A DNA stretch of 64,000 bases from Sphingosinicella sp041621755 (GTDB lineage Bacteria; Pseudomonadota; Alphaproteobacteria; Sphingomonadales; Sphingomonadaceae), in the NCBI GenBank assembly GCA_041621755.1, contig JBFKAE010000002.1, forward strand, positions 3,427 to 67,426. Direction: 5' to 3'. Below the pieces are notes generated by a model. The model made no database searches. It worked only from the letters and a program-made list of their open reading frames with translations, and was not told the DNA's origin. The position numbers were made by a program, and so were the translations under genes. This document shows, in pieces, positions 8,978 to 17,981 of the stretch. Position 1 is the first letter of the stretch. Each line of letters begins with the position of its first letter.

Positions 8978-9020
8978 ACTAATTGGCTGCGGATCAATCA
9001 CGCACCAACAGGGGGATTCC

Positions 9021-11081
9021 TTGAGAAACTTGCTAATGATTTCGGCCGCGACGCTGGCCTTGCCCGGGACCGCACTCGCTAGTGAGGCGGGCGACGAAAG
9101 CGGCAATACAATCCTCGTCATTGGCAAGTCCGATGGCTATCTCACCATTGACTCGGCTACGGCAACCAAGACCGATACGCCGCTTATCGACGTACCCCAA
9201 ACGATCAGCGCCGTAACTCGCGAACAGATCGAGGACCAGGCACATCGAAGTCTTGCGGATGTCCTTCGCTACGTCCCGGGCGTCACCATCGGCCAGGGCG
9301 AAGGCAATCGTGACCAGATCACGTTGCGCGGGCAGAACACCACCGCCGACTTCTTCCTCGATGGTGTGCGCGACGACGTCCAGTATTTTCGGAACCTCTA
9401 TAACATCGAACGCGTCGAGGTCCTGAAAGGCCCTTATGCCCTCATCTTCGGTCGGGGCGGCGGCGGCGGCATTGTCAATCGTGTCCAGAAGACACCCTCC
9501 ACCGACCGCTTCTTCATGGGCGGCGAGGTCAGCATCAACACGTTTGGCGCATGGGAAGTCGCTGCCGACGTGAACGCGCCCATTGCCGAAGGCGCGGCAT
9601 TCCGCCTGAACGCCTTCTACGAGAAACTGAACAACCACCGCGATTTCTTCGACGGCGAGCGCTACGCGGTGAACCCCTACATCGCGTTCGAATTGGCCCC
9701 GGGCTGGAAGGCTGGGATTTCCTATGAGTACGTTCACGATGATCGCGTTACCGATCGCGGCATCCCGTCTCTGAACGGCGAGCCTCTGCCCGGTCATCGC
9801 GACACTTTCTTTGGTGTGCCCGACGTGAACCGCACGGGTCTCGAGGCCCACATCGTTAAGGCCCGTCTGGACGGTGAACTGGCCGAAGGCCTAAACTGGT
9901 CAACAACGCTGCTCTACGGCGACTACGACAAGTACTATACCAACGTTTACGCCAATGGCGCGGCGACCGGGTTAAACGGCACCGTAGCACTCTCAGGGTA
10001 TACCGATCCGACCACACGGCAGAATTTTCTTGCGCAAAGCAATCTGGTCGCGGACGTTGACTTCGGCGGGCTTGCCCACAAGATATTGCTTGGCGTTGAA
10101 TACGGCGACCAGGGTTCGACCAACCAGCGTCGCAATGCGGCACTCTCCAACGGCACGCTCGACCTTTCCAACATCGTCTACCCGACGGTGACGTTCCCGG
10201 CCATCAGCCGCAACCGCACTTCGGACGTCGAGTTCTTCTCCGCCTACGCACAGGACCAGATCAGCTTTGGGGCGCACGTCGATCTTGTAGTTGGACTTCG
10301 TTACGACCGGTTTCAGATCAAGGGTATCGACATTCAGGACGGCAACCGTCCTTTCGGCCGAAAAGACGAGAAATGGTCGCCGCGCATCGGCCTGATCCTG
10401 AAGCCGCAGGAGAATGTCTCGATCTACGGCAGCTACAGCCAGTCGTTCCTTCCACGCTCGGGCGACCAGTTCCTGACGCTCTCGACGAGCGACGAGGATC
10501 TCGCCCCCGAGAAGTTTACCAATTACGAGGTCGGCGCCAAGTGGGACATCCGGCCAGATATCAATGTCACTCTCGCTCTGTTCCAGCTCGACCGAACCAA
10601 CGCCACAACGCCGAATCCGGCCAACCCGGCAACCAGCATCGTTGCCGGCAAGACCCGGACGCGCGGTACGGAACTCGCCGTCACCGGGCAGGTGCTTCCC
10701 GGTTGGCAAATAAGCGGCGGCTATACCTATCAGGACGCCAAGCTACGCGGCAACGAGTTCGTGCGCCTTGGTCAGGTGCCAAAGCACCAGTTTGCCTTGT
10801 GGAATCGGTATGACTTTAATCCATCAGTCGGATTTGGGCTCGGCGTCATTCACCAGTCCAGCCAGTTCGCGGCCAACCGCACTTCCGCGACAACCACACG
10901 GCTGCCTGGGTTCACGCGGGTCGACGCGGCATTCTTCTACACGATGAACGATACGGTGGAGTTCCAGGTCAATGTCGAGAACGTATTCGACGAAACCTAT
11001 TTCGCGGACGCGCACAACAACAATAACATCACGCCTGGCGCGCCGATCAATGGGCGCTTTACCGCCCGCATGCGTTTCTAG
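9021..11081 (+). CDS. TonB-dependent siderophore receptor
   Basis: A 686-residue outer-membrane receptor. The signal peptide (about 1-20, ending ALA) is followed by an N-terminal plug (PLIDVPQTISAVTREQIED, ADVLRYVPGVTIGQGEGNRD, RVEVLKGPYALIFGRGGGGG) and a 22-strand barrel ending in the expected C-terminal phenylalanine (FTARMRF). The plug motifs are those of the FhuA/FiuA-like ferric-siderophore group. The start is a TTG with GGGGGA upstream; the next ATG at 9036 would shorten the signal peptide too far. The TAG stop at 11079-11081 lies inside the 4-base target duplication of the insertion sequence that follows. A possible Fur box lies upstream. Confidence 0.9.
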   Translation: MRNLLMISAATLALPGTALASEAGDESGNTILVIGKSDGYLTIDSATATKTDTPLIDVPQTISAVTREQIEDQAHRSLADVLRYVPGVTIGQGEGNRDQITLRGQNTTADFFLDGVRDDVQYFRNLYNIERVEVLKGPYALIFGRGGGGGIVNRVQKTPSTDRFFMGGEVSINTFGAWEVAADVNAPIAEGAAFRLNAFYEKLNNHRDFFDGERYAVNPYIAFELAPGWKAGISYEYVHDDRVTDRGIPSLNGEPLPGHRDTFFGVPDVNRTGLEAHIVKARLDGELAEGLNWSTTLLYGDYDKYYTNVYANGAATGLNGTVALSGYTDPTTRQNFLAQSNLVADVDFGGLAHKILLGVEYGDQGSTNQRRNAALSNGTLDLSNIVYPTVTFPAISRNRTSDVEFFSAYAQDQISFGAHVDLVVGLRYDRFQIKGIDIQDGNRPFGRKDEKWSPRIGLILKPQENVSIYGSYSQSFLPRSGDQFLTLSTSDEDLAPEKFTNYEVGAKWDIRPDINVTLALFQLDRTNATTPNPANPATSIVAGKTRTRGTELAVTGQVLPGWQISGGYTYQDAKLRGNEFVRLGQVPKHQFALWNRYDFNPSVGFGLGVIHQSSQFAANRTSATTTRLPGFTRVDAAFFYTMNDTVEFQVNVENVFDETYFADAHNNNNITPGAPINGRFTARMRF

Positions 11082-11941
11082 AGGCTGTTATGGACTTGTG
11101 AGTCTGAATGGATTCAAAGGCTTGGATGGAGACCTGTCGCAAGCCTTATCCATCTGACGTATCCGATGAAGAATGGTCGCTGATCGTGCCGTATCTGACG
11201 CTGCAGCGCGAGGACGCGGGGCAGCGGGAACACAGCCTTCGCGAAGTATTCAACGGACTGCGCTATATCGTGAAGACCGGCGCGCCGTGGCGTTGGATGC
11301 CGAACGATCTGCCGCCGTGGGCGGCGGTCTACCAGCAGACGCGGCGGTGGCTGGCAGCGGGGTGCTTCGAGGCGCTGATCGACGATCTGCGGGTGGTGCT
11401 GCGTCTGGCGGCGGGCCGCAAGGCCGAGCCGAGTGCGGCAATCATCGACAGCCGGACCTTGCGCTCCACGCCGGAAAGCGGTGAGCGTGGTGGATATGAC
11501 GGAGCCAAGCGCAAGAAGGGCTCCAAACTGCATATCGCGGTCGATACGCTGGGCCACCTGCTCGCCCTCCATGTCACGCCTGCCAGCGCCCAGGATCGTG
11601 GCGAAGTCGAGAAACTCGCCAAAACCATCCAGGCCGTCACCGACGATAGCGTCGAGATCGCCTGGGTCGATCAGGGCTATACCGGCGAGCGTGCCGAGCA
11701 GGCTGCGGCCAGGCATGGCATCGACCTCAAGGTCGTCAAATTGCCCGAGGCCAAGCGCGGTTTCGTCCTGCTGCCGCGCCGATGGGTCGGCGAACGATCC
11801 TTCGCGTGGGCCACCCGGTTCCGAAGGCTCGTCAAGGATTACGAGCGATATGCCCAAACCCTCGCCGGCCTCCACCTCGTCGCCTTCGCCACCATCATGA
11901 CCAAACAGGTCGCTGCCCTTGTCGCAGGTTCATAACAGCCT
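11082..11941 (+). mobile_element. IS5-family insertion sequence, complete
   Basis: An 860-base element bounded by perfect 11-base inverted repeats, AGGCTGTTATG (11082-11092) and CATAACAGCCT (11931-11941). It is flanked by a direct duplication CTAG (11078-11081 and 11942-11945), which fits the YTAR target preference of IS5-family elements. One transposase gene fills it. Intact ends, gene and target duplication indicate a recent, possibly still mobile insertion. Confidence 0.9.
11108..11935 (+). CDS. IS5-family DDE transposase
   Basis: A 275-residue transposase with an N-terminal DUF4096-like domain (SDEEWSLIVPYL; WRWMPNDLPPW) and a DDE nuclease core: Asp114 in IIDSRTLRS, Asp188 in WVDQGYTG, and Glu229 in VGERSFAW, followed by the Y-(2)-R-(3)-E-(6)-K-like helix. 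The reading frame is intact and its stop codon overlaps the right inverted repeat. It moves the element it sits in by cut-and-paste or copy-out transposition; the sequence does not tell which. Confidence 0.92.
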   Translation: MDSKAWMETCRKPYPSDVSDEEWSLIVPYLTLQREDAGQREHSLREVFNGLRYIVKTGAPWRWMPNDLPPWAAVYQQTRRWLAAGCFEALIDDLRVVLRLAAGRKAEPSAAIIDSRTLRSTPESGERGGYDGAKRKKGSKLHIAVDTLGHLLALHVTPASAQDRGEVEKLAKTIQAVTDDSVEIAWVDQGYTGERAEQAAARHGIDLKVVKLPEAKRGFVLLPRRWVGERSFAWATRFRRLVKDYERYAQTLAGLHLVAFATIMTKQVAALVAGS

Positions 11942-11945
11942 CTAG

Positions 11946-12346
11946 GCGGCGCGCTCGCCCATCCACGGGGGATGGCGTTCAACGTCGTCCTCTATGGGGT
12001 GCCTTTGCTTTGTTATCGGCTTGTACCAGTGACACCAGCTTCATGCCTACAATGGAGCGGTATCTTCTCTGCTGCCAATCCCGATGAGCCGAAGACAATT
12101 CGAGTCGTTGCTCAGCCATGCGAATGTCCGGACAACCAGAGCCAGATACGCAGCCTTGAATGTTCGGTTGCTTTTGCGCCGAAGCAATAACATCAGGGTT
12201 TGCTCGCCATCTGGCCCGCGCGGCATAGCTGCAACGGCGAGGAGCGCATGAAAGTGACTTTCCCGCGCCGTTGACACGAACGACTCGATTTGGTTGATGG
12301 CGTATGCGCAATCCCTCGGGAAAGCACGCGCCACATGGTGCGTGAA
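11946..12346. other. Gene-free stretch
   Basis: About 400 bases between the insertion sequence and the transglycosylase. Overlapping open frames occur on the minus strand but lack ribosome-binding sites and resemblance to any family I know. It is the DNA that originally lay directly downstream of the receptor stop codon. Confidence 0.5.
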
Positions 12347-13207
12347 ATGAAATTCTTGAAGCTTGTGACAATCGCAATCCTGCTTGCTTGCGGTGCGATG
12401 CCATCCGCAGCGCGTGAAGTCGATCTGCTGCAATTTGGCCATAATCTCTCGATCGAAGAGACATCCGCATCACCAACCAGTGATACCAAAGCCCTTGAAG
12501 CCATTTCTGGCAGGTTGCGGGAATACTTCGAAGGCCGCCCGGAAGGACATGCCAATGCCCCTCCCGCGCCATTGCGGTCAGCCTACGACATTTCGGCATC
12601 GCAGATCGCTGGATCAGGCCGGGCCCGCTGGGGTCTTCAAACAATCGGTCCTGCCTGCGAAGACGCGTCATATTCCCCAACCTGGTGGCTCCCACGCTCA
12701 GTCGAGGCCCGCCGCGCCGCGTACTTCAGCGCGATTGTCAATGTCGCCTGCGAGAATGGCGTCCCGGCACGGTTGCTCGATGCGGTGATCGCCCGGGAAT
12801 CCGGCTACAATTCACTAGCGATCAGCAGTGCTGGCGCTATGGGTATCATGCAAATCATGCCGGGGACTGCGCGAGCACTCGGCCTGTCACGCCCTTACGA
12901 CCCTATCGCCAACATGCGGGCCGGGGCGCGATATCTGCGCCAGCAACTTGAACGCTTTGGCCGGGTCGATCTGGCGCTCGCTGCCTACAACGCCGGACCA
13001 GAACGGCGAACGCTTCAACAGGGTACTGTTCCCCGCATTCCGGAAACCCTTAACTACGTGCGCGCGATCATGACGGACTTGGCCCGTCTTGCAGAGCTTG
13101 ACCGTCCAGGCTCAATTTCAGTTGATCGCGCACAGGCGGCAATGTCTGCCGTCAACGCTTCCACCTATCGTACCGTAGAGTTTATGGGCTACACCGGATC
13201 AAGGTAA
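12347..13207 (+). CDS. VirB1-like lytic transglycosylase
   Basis: A 286-residue secreted enzyme with a signal peptide (MKFLKLVTIAILLACGAMPS, cleaved after SAA) and a C-terminal SLT domain (about 135-245). Catalytic Glu151 lies in IARESGYN, followed by SAGAMGIMQIMPGTA and LALAAYNAGP, the three consensus boxes of goose-type lytic transglycosylases. It cleaves peptidoglycan to let a secretion channel or pilus cross the wall. Its place just before the transfer operon, in the same direction, suggests the VirB1 role in conjugation. In-frame upstream starts would add residues before the signal peptide and were not used. Confidence 0.88.
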   Translation: MKFLKLVTIAILLACGAMPSAAREVDLLQFGHNLSIEETSASPTSDTKALEAISGRLREYFEGRPEGHANAPPAPLRSAYDISASQIAGSGRARWGLQTIGPACEDASYSPTWWLPRSVEARRAAYFSAIVNVACENGVPARLLDAVIARESGYNSLAISSAGAMGIMQIMPGTARALGLSRPYDPIANMRAGARYLRQQLERFGRVDLALAAYNAGPERRTLQQGTVPRIPETLNYVRAIMTDLARLAELDRPGSISVDRAQAAMSAVNASTYRTVEFMGYTGSR

Positions 13208-13241
13208 AGCCCACCGATGAGGCTGCGAACTCGTTTTTCCT

Positions 13242-13766
13242 TCAGTCCTGCAGCGAGCGATCGGCCTCGAGTACGCGTTCCTGATGCGCAAGCAGCATCT
13301 CGTATGCGCGGCCGAGAGCCTCGTGTATGAGCTGCGGACGGATCGCAACATGGAGTTCGCCGCGCCGGCAAGAGACGACCTCGCAATAGAACCCCTTCAT
13401 GGCTTCGCAAACAAGAAGGATGGCCGGATCGTCATAGGCCGTAAAATCATGGAGAAGCGCGACACAAAACTTGGCCCGGACGTAATCGATGCCAAGCGCC
13501 TCAAACAGACGGTCTCGCAGGTCGTCGACTAGGGCTGCACCCTGGCGCAAGACTTTGTGAAGCCGTGAGCGGCCAACACCGAGTCGATCGGCAAGATGGG
13601 CGAGCGGCAGCGCCTGTTTCGCGGCTTGATCCGTGATCAGCAGCCTGTATTGATCCTGCTCGGTCAACCGCGGCGCTGGTGGCGCAAACGAGAAGGCGGA
13701 ATCGTCAGCCGTCTGGGCCTTCGGCTTGAAGGCCGTTTCCGGCGTCAAGGTTCGGTGCGGCATTGA
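13242..13766 (-). CDS. Uncharacterised plasmid protein, possible HTH
   Basis: A 174-residue protein of no family I can name. Residues 40-80 contain QAAKQALPLAHLADRLGVGR followed by SRLHKVLRQG, which has the spacing of a helix-turn-helix, so DNA binding is possible. The C-terminal half is mixed helix and strand with several Cys. The ATG at 13766 is preceded by GGAGGG; a longer frame would start at TTG. It lies reverse to the transfer operon and next to another small reverse gene, a placement typical of a regulator of the divergent tra promoter, though this is inference. Confidence 0.6.
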   Translation of the reverse strand, partial: SMPHRTLTPETAFKPKAQTADDSAFSFAPPAPRLTEQDQYRLLITDQAAKQALPLAHLADRLGVGRSRLHKVLRQGAALVDDLRDRLFEALGIDYVRAKFCVALLHDFTAYDDPAILLVCEAMKGFYCEVVSCRRGELHVAIRPQLIHEALGRAYEMLLAHQERVLEADRSLQD

Positions 13767-13853
13767 GAGACCCTCCCGCACCAATCGCTCTATGGGATAC
13801 CATAAGATGTCAAGAGCGTGAAACGCTGAATTTTGCGAACTATTGGGTCCAAT

Positions 13854-14222
13854 TCAGAATTGATTATTTGTGCGTGCAAGCCAGACTACGAATGCAATCA
13901 CGACCCTGTCGTGCATGACCTTGCCACAGGTATCCGCGATTTTATGGCGGATCCAATCATAATCTTCGATCCAGTCGGGTTTGACTTCGAGCCAGATCGA
14001 GATCTGTCCATCGAGTGGATAACGAGAGAGGAACCTCTCGACATCCTCGCGCGCAAACGTAAGGCTTTTCGCGCGTTCACAGGCGTGCTGGACTGTCGAA
14101 CGCAAGCTCCGGAACCTGCTTGTGGTCTTGGAAAATTCGCACATGGCATCGGCCAGGAGCGCGAAGCACTCCCGGCTCACGGTTATGCGTATGTTGCGCG
14201 TCCCGCCGGCCACCGACTGCAT
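13854..14222 (-). CDS. Uncharacterised small protein upstream of tra operon
   Basis: A 122-residue protein with no recognised domain. It begins with a basic beta-like segment (GGTRNIRITVSRECFALLADA) resembling a ribbon followed by a helix, and continues with a mixed core. GGAGG stands nine bases before the ATG, which supports translation. It is divergent from traA and shares the 338-base palindrome-rich region with it, so it could regulate transfer; no functional evidence is visible. Confidence 0.55.
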   Translation of the reverse strand: MQSVAGGTRNIRITVSRECFALLADAMCEFSKTTSRFRSLRSTVQHACERAKSLTFAREDVERFLSRYPLDGQISIWLEVKPDWIEDYDWIRHKIADTCGKVMHDRVVIAFVVWLARTNNQF

Positions 14223-14560
14223 TCGCGTGCGCCTCCATGCAGACGCAATTATGAGCCAGAATCGTTAATTTCCCGAGTCGCAGCACTCTGATGGCGATTC
14301 GCGAGCCGCAATTTCCAACCTGGAAACCGCTATTTCCTTGACGGGAATACCTATTTCCCATTTCTGGAGACGGCGGCCCCCGACCCGGCACAGGTAATTC
14401 CGATCCCGGAAATCCCAACCTTTCAACCTTTCCCGATTCGGCAATTCTATCGCAGTGCACACGCGATGCGCTGCAACTGCCGATTGCCGCGCGAGTTCCA
14501 TCGCTGTCCTTTTGACCCGGCCGGCAACAACGCGGCTGACGCAGCAGGAAGGACGAGACG
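14223..14560 (+). promoter_or_regulatory. Palindrome-rich tra promoter region
   Basis: This gene-free stretch has several TTTCC/GGAAA elements. TTTCCA-ACC-TGGAAA (14312-14326) is a perfect inverted repeat, and similar TTCC...GGAA pairs occur near 14329-14350 and 14393-14413. Repeated dyads between a divergent small gene and the pilin gene suggest an operator array for control of transfer. No promoter hexamers are called with confidence. Confidence 0.5.
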
Positions 14561-14875
14561 ATGCAATTGATGATCAAGGGGAGGGGAAGGGCGCTCGCGC
14601 AAGGCGCAGCAGCTGTCGCGATCGCGGCGCTGTTGGGAAGCAGCGCGGCCTTTGCCGGCGCGGACGCCACGTTCAACACGGCGCTCACCGCGTTCACCGG
14701 TTTCCTCGAAGGCTCGGGCGGCAAGATCATCACCGTGCTCAGCCTCGCCGGCGGCATCGTCGGGCTCGCCTCGGGCCGCTTCAGCCTCGGCCAGGTCGCG
14801 ATCCCCGTCGGCGTAGGCGTCGGCGCGGGCACGGGCGTGCCGATCGTCACCGCCGCGGTCACCGCGACGATCTGA
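14561..14875 (+). CDS. traA: TraA-like conjugative pilin
   Basis: A 104-residue prepilin: a long positively charged leader (MQLMIKGRGRALAQG), a hydrophobic segment ending near SSAAFA, then a short mature protein with two hydrophobic helices separated by a glycine-rich turn (GGIVGLASGRFSLGQ). This is the layout of F-pilin/VirB2, the subunit of the transfer pilus. It is the first gene of the mating-pair-formation operon and is preceded by GGAAGGA. Sequence conservation in pilins is low, so the call rests on topology and position. Confidence 0.8.
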   Translation: MQLMIKGRGRALAQGAAAVAIAALLGSSAAFAGADATFNTALTAFTGFLEGSGGKIITVLSLAGGIVGLASGRFSLGQVAIPVGVGVGAGTGVPIVTAAVTATI

Positions 14876-14947
14876 ACCATTCACCGTTTCCGGCCAGGGG
14901 TTCTCGCATGGTCCCGCGCCGGAACAGCCAAGAGGGTGGCGGCGGCA

Positions 14948-15232
14948 ATGAACCGGTACACGGTCCCAGCACATCTCGATGACCCGGAGCTGATCGGCTT
15001 CTGGACGCTCGACGAGTTCATCGCGATGATCGTGCCCTTCGCCTGGGGCGTCCTGTCTCAACATATTCTGATTGGGCTCTTTGCAAGCGTGCTGGCCTGG
15101 TGGGGATTGCGCAAGTTGAAGGCAGGCCGCGCGGTCTCGTGGATCATCCATACCGCCTACTGGTACCTGCCGGGCTCCTTCATGGGCCTCAAGGCGACGC
15201 CACCCTCGCACCTTCGCGTGATGGCAGGCTGA
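14948..15232 (+). CDS. traL: TraL pilus assembly protein (VirB3-like)
   Basis: A 94-residue inner-membrane protein. It begins with the TraL-typical VPAHLDDPELIGFWTLDEF and has two hydrophobic segments (about 27-57). TraL corresponds to VirB3 and works with the TraC ATPase in pilus assembly. The ATG at 14948 follows AGAGGG at a usable distance; a GTG 12 bases earlier is the alternative start. The gap to traA is 72 bases and the next gene, traE, begins one base after the stop. Confidence 0.88.
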   Translation: MNRYTVPAHLDDPELIGFWTLDEFIAMIVPFAWGVLSQHILIGLFASVLAWWGLRKLKAGRAVSWIIHTAYWYLPGSFMGLKATPPSHLRVMAG

Positions 15233-15233
15233 T

Positions 15234-15806
15234 ATGGACCTTTCGATCTCGCACAACCAGGCACAGCGCCTGCTCCGTCAGCGCAATCACCTCGCGATCG
15301 GCTGCGCGCTGCTGTTCGGCATCTGCGTACTGCTGACGCTGACCGCGGCAAGCCGCGACAGGGAAGTGGTGCTGCAGCCGGTGCTCGCCAAACCGCTAAC
15401 CCTGTCCTCGAGCCATGTCGACAAGGATTATCTCGAGCTCGTCACCCGCGATGCCGCGCTGTTGACGCTCAACCGTTCGCCGTCGAACCTGCAATACTGG
15501 ATGAATTCGATCCTCGAGATCACCGATCCCAGAACTCACGGCCGCATGAAGGCCGAGCTGATGAAGATCATGAGCGAGCAGAACGGCTCGAACGTCTCAC
15601 AGTATTTCACGATCGAAAAGCTGAGCGTCGACCCCCAGGAACTGACCAGCGAAGTCAACGGCATCCTGCACACTGTCGTCGGCTCGAAGGAAGTGACAGC
15701 CGAGGCGCGCACCTTTCGCTTCGTCTGGTCCTACTCGGGGGTGAGCCTGAAACTCGCCGGGTTCGGACAAGTAACGGATAAAGACAAGAACGGAGGCGAG
15801 GCATGA
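15234..15806 (+). CDS. traE: TraE pilus assembly protein
   Basis: A 190-residue protein with a short cytosolic N-terminus, one membrane segment (about residues 22-40) and a periplasmic domain containing SSSHVDKDYLELVTRDAALL and NLQYWMNSILEIT, typical of F-type TraE. TraE is an inner-membrane channel component that recent structural comparisons place near VirB8; older alignments placed it near VirB5. It overlaps traK by four bases (ATGA), so the two are translationally coupled. Confidence 0.9.
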   Translation: MDLSISHNQAQRLLRQRNHLAIGCALLFGICVLLTLTAASRDREVVLQPVLAKPLTLSSSHVDKDYLELVTRDAALLTLNRSPSNLQYWMNSILEITDPRTHGRMKAELMKIMSEQNGSNVSQYFTIEKLSVDPQELTSEVNGILHTVVGSKEVTAEARTFRFVWSYSGVSLKLAGFGQVTDKDKNGGEA

Positions 15807-16612
15807 TCGCCCCGATCTCGTGGAACCTCGCCTGGGGCCTGGTGGGTGCCGGCACGGCCCTTGCCAGCAGGCCGCTCGCTTTCGTTGGGCGACCTCTGGG
15901 CGGCGTGCTCATCGCGATTGGCCTGGCCGGGCTCGCGAGCCCCGCGCTTGCCGACCAGAACGTGCTCACCGCTGACAACGGCACGGTGCAGTGCGTGGCC
16001 TCGGCGAAGGACCTTACCCGCATCAGTCTGGCCGGCGACCAGTTCGCCTCGGTCTCGAAGATCTCGACCGGTAATCCGGCCGAAGACTTCAAGATCGTCA
16101 ACGAGCCGGTGCGCGGCGACATCTACATCTCGGTGCCCGACGGTTTCCCGCGCGCCGCCATCTCGTTCTTCGGCACGACCCGCAAGGGCTATGTCTACAA
16201 ATTCGTCTGCCAGGTGCGTGGGCAGGAAGCCGAGCAGGTGTTCGTCGCCAACGAGGCGATCGCCAGCGATCGCGCCCGCGACTGGGAACTGCGCACCTCG
16301 CCCGAGGATGCAGCGGTACGGCTTGCGCAGGCGATGTACCGGGGCGAGCCTATCGAAGGCTATGACATGCGCGCCTCGGTGCTCGAGCCGGTGCGGATTG
16401 GCCCGCTCGAAGTGCAGCAGGTCGGCGAATGGCGCGGTGCGGAATTGAAGGGCCTCGTCCTCAAGGTGCGCAACACCGGGCGCGCGACCCAGAACCTCGA
16501 TGAGACCGTGCTCGCCGCGCGCGGCAGCCTCGCCTTCATGACCCCGGTGAGCGCCATCGGCCCCGGCGAGGAAGCCGCCGTCTACCTCATCCAGTCGAGC
16601 GGAGGACGCTGA
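15803..16612 (+). CDS. traK: TraK secretin-like core protein (VirB9-like)
   Basis: A 269-residue exported protein. The leader is unusually long (about 50 residues, two hydrophobic stretches) and ends with SPALADQ. The mature part begins with a VTADNGT-like repeat domain and ends with a C-terminal beta domain (GLVLKVRNTGRATQNLDE) that in F pairs with the TraV lipoprotein. TraK forms the outer-membrane ring with TraV and TraB. Start overlaps the traE stop; the traB ATG overlaps its own stop by one base. Confidence 0.88.
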   Translation: MIAPISWNLAWGLVGAGTALASRPLAFVGRPLGGVLIAIGLAGLASPALADQNVLTADNGTVQCVASAKDLTRISLAGDQFASVSKISTGNPAEDFKIVNEPVRGDIYISVPDGFPRAAISFFGTTRKGYVYKFVCQVRGQEAEQVFVANEAIASDRARDWELRTSPEDAAVRLAQAMYRGEPIEGYDMRASVLEPVRIGPLEVQQVGEWRGAELKGLVLKVRNTGRATQNLDETVLAARGSLAFMTPVSAIGPGEEAAVYLIQSSGGR

Positions 16613-17970
16613 TGGACTTGCGAAGCCTCTTCCAGAAAAAGCCCAAGGCGCTCGACGTCCCCGATGACGACGATACCGCCCCGCTGGGCGATGCCATGGC
16701 GGCAAATGATGCCGCGCGGCGCAAGCAAATGCTGCTGCTCGGCGGGGCGGGGGCAGCGGCGCTCATCGTTGGCTCGCTCTACATCTTCGATGACGGTCCG
16801 GGCAAGGGCGAGGCCGAACTTACCGAAGCGGTCGAGGGCATCTCGGTCGACGAGATGGTCAACAAGAACATGGCCGAGAAGGAATGGCGCGCGCAGTCCG
16901 AAGCGCAGATGATGTCGATGGATACCAACATGCGCGCGCTGGCAGCGCGCGCCGAACGCGCCGACCAACTCGAAGCCCAACTGGCGCGCGAGCAGGGCGC
17001 AAGCGTTTCGCCCGACACCGAACGCGTCCTCTCAGCCTACCAGGCGGAGAACGAACAGCTGCGCGCAGCGCTCGCCGCCGCGCGCCAGTCGCCGGTCATG
17101 CCTGCTGGCGGACCCAATGCGCTTTACGGGCGAACCAGTCCACCGGAATATCAGGTGGCGGGCTCGCCCCGCAGCGGTGCCAATGGCACGACACCTGCGG
17201 GAGAGGCGGCCGCAGCAGCGGCGGGCCTGCCGGGACGCGGCAGCGAAGTGAGCATGATCTCGTTCGGCGAGGGAAGCCCGAGCGGTAACGGATCGCCGGT
17301 ACCCAAGGGCAACACAATCTATACCGACAGCGCCAATTACCTGCCGCCCAATTCGATCGCTCTGGCGCGGGTGATCGTCGGCGTCGACGCCAATGCCGGC
17401 GTCCAGAGCCAGACCGATCCGTTGCCGGTGGTGCTGCGCATCACGGGGCCTGCGCGCTCGGTCTATGACAACGGGCGCCTGCTCACGACCAATATCTCGG
17501 GCTGTCTCGTAAACGGGGCTGCGCGCGGCGACCTTTCTTCCGAGAAAGTCTACGTCAAGCTCCAGCGCATGACCTGCCCGCAGCCGAACGGGCGCTACGC
17601 GGTTTCCGAGGTCAAGGGGTTCATCGCCTTTGGCGGCAAGACCGGGGTGAGGGGCCGGGTGGTGAGCCGCGAAGGCGCGCTGGTCGGCCAGGCGTTCCTC
17701 GCAGGGCTGGCCGGCGGGTTCGGACGCGGGTTCTCGGCGAACACCAGCTCGATCCTTACCGGCACCAATGTGACGGTCGACGGCAAACGCCAGCGGCTCG
17801 GCACCGGCGAGATCCTCGAAGGAGGCCTTGGTGAAGGCGTCGCGACCTCAGCCGACATGGTCTCCAAATATTTGATCGAGCGGGCCGAACAATACCAGCC
17901 CGTAATCGAAATGCCGACCGGAATCGATGTCGAGATCGTCTTCCTCGAAGGCGTGTTCATCAACGGATGA
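16612..17970 (+). CDS. traB: TraB channel scaffold (VirB10-like)
   Basis: A 452-residue protein with a cytosolic tail, one membrane helix (about residues 40-58), a coiled region (80-155), a Gly/Ser/Ala-rich linker (about 170-230) and a VirB10/TrbI beta-barrel domain from about 240 to the end (NSIALARVIVGVDANAGVQS; GCLVNGAARGDLSSEKVYVK). It spans both membranes and links the cytosolic motors to the outer-membrane ring. Length and order match F TraB. The dsbC gene follows after 11 bases. Confidence 0.92.
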   Translation: MDLRSLFQKKPKALDVPDDDDTAPLGDAMAANDAARRKQMLLLGGAGAAALIVGSLYIFDDGPGKGEAELTEAVEGISVDEMVNKNMAEKEWRAQSEAQMMSMDTNMRALAARAERADQLEAQLAREQGASVSPDTERVLSAYQAENEQLRAALAAARQSPVMPAGGPNALYGRTSPPEYQVAGSPRSGANGTTPAGEAAAAAAGLPGRGSEVSMISFGEGSPSGNGSPVPKGNTIYTDSANYLPPNSIALARVIVGVDANAGVQSQTDPLPVVLRITGPARSVYDNGRLLTTNISGCLVNGAARGDLSSEKVYVKLQRMTCPQPNGRYAVSEVKGFIAFGGKTGVRGRVVSREGALVGQAFLAGLAGGFGRGFSANTSSILTGTNVTVDGKRQRLGTGEILEGGLGEGVATSADMVSKYLIERAEQYQPVIEMPTGIDVEIVFLEGVFING

Positions 17971-17981
17971 GGAGGGATACG

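Noticed and set aside
11979..12695. Overlapping minus-strand frames beside the insertion sequence
   Set aside because: No ribosome-binding site or family; part overlaps the transglycosylase gene.
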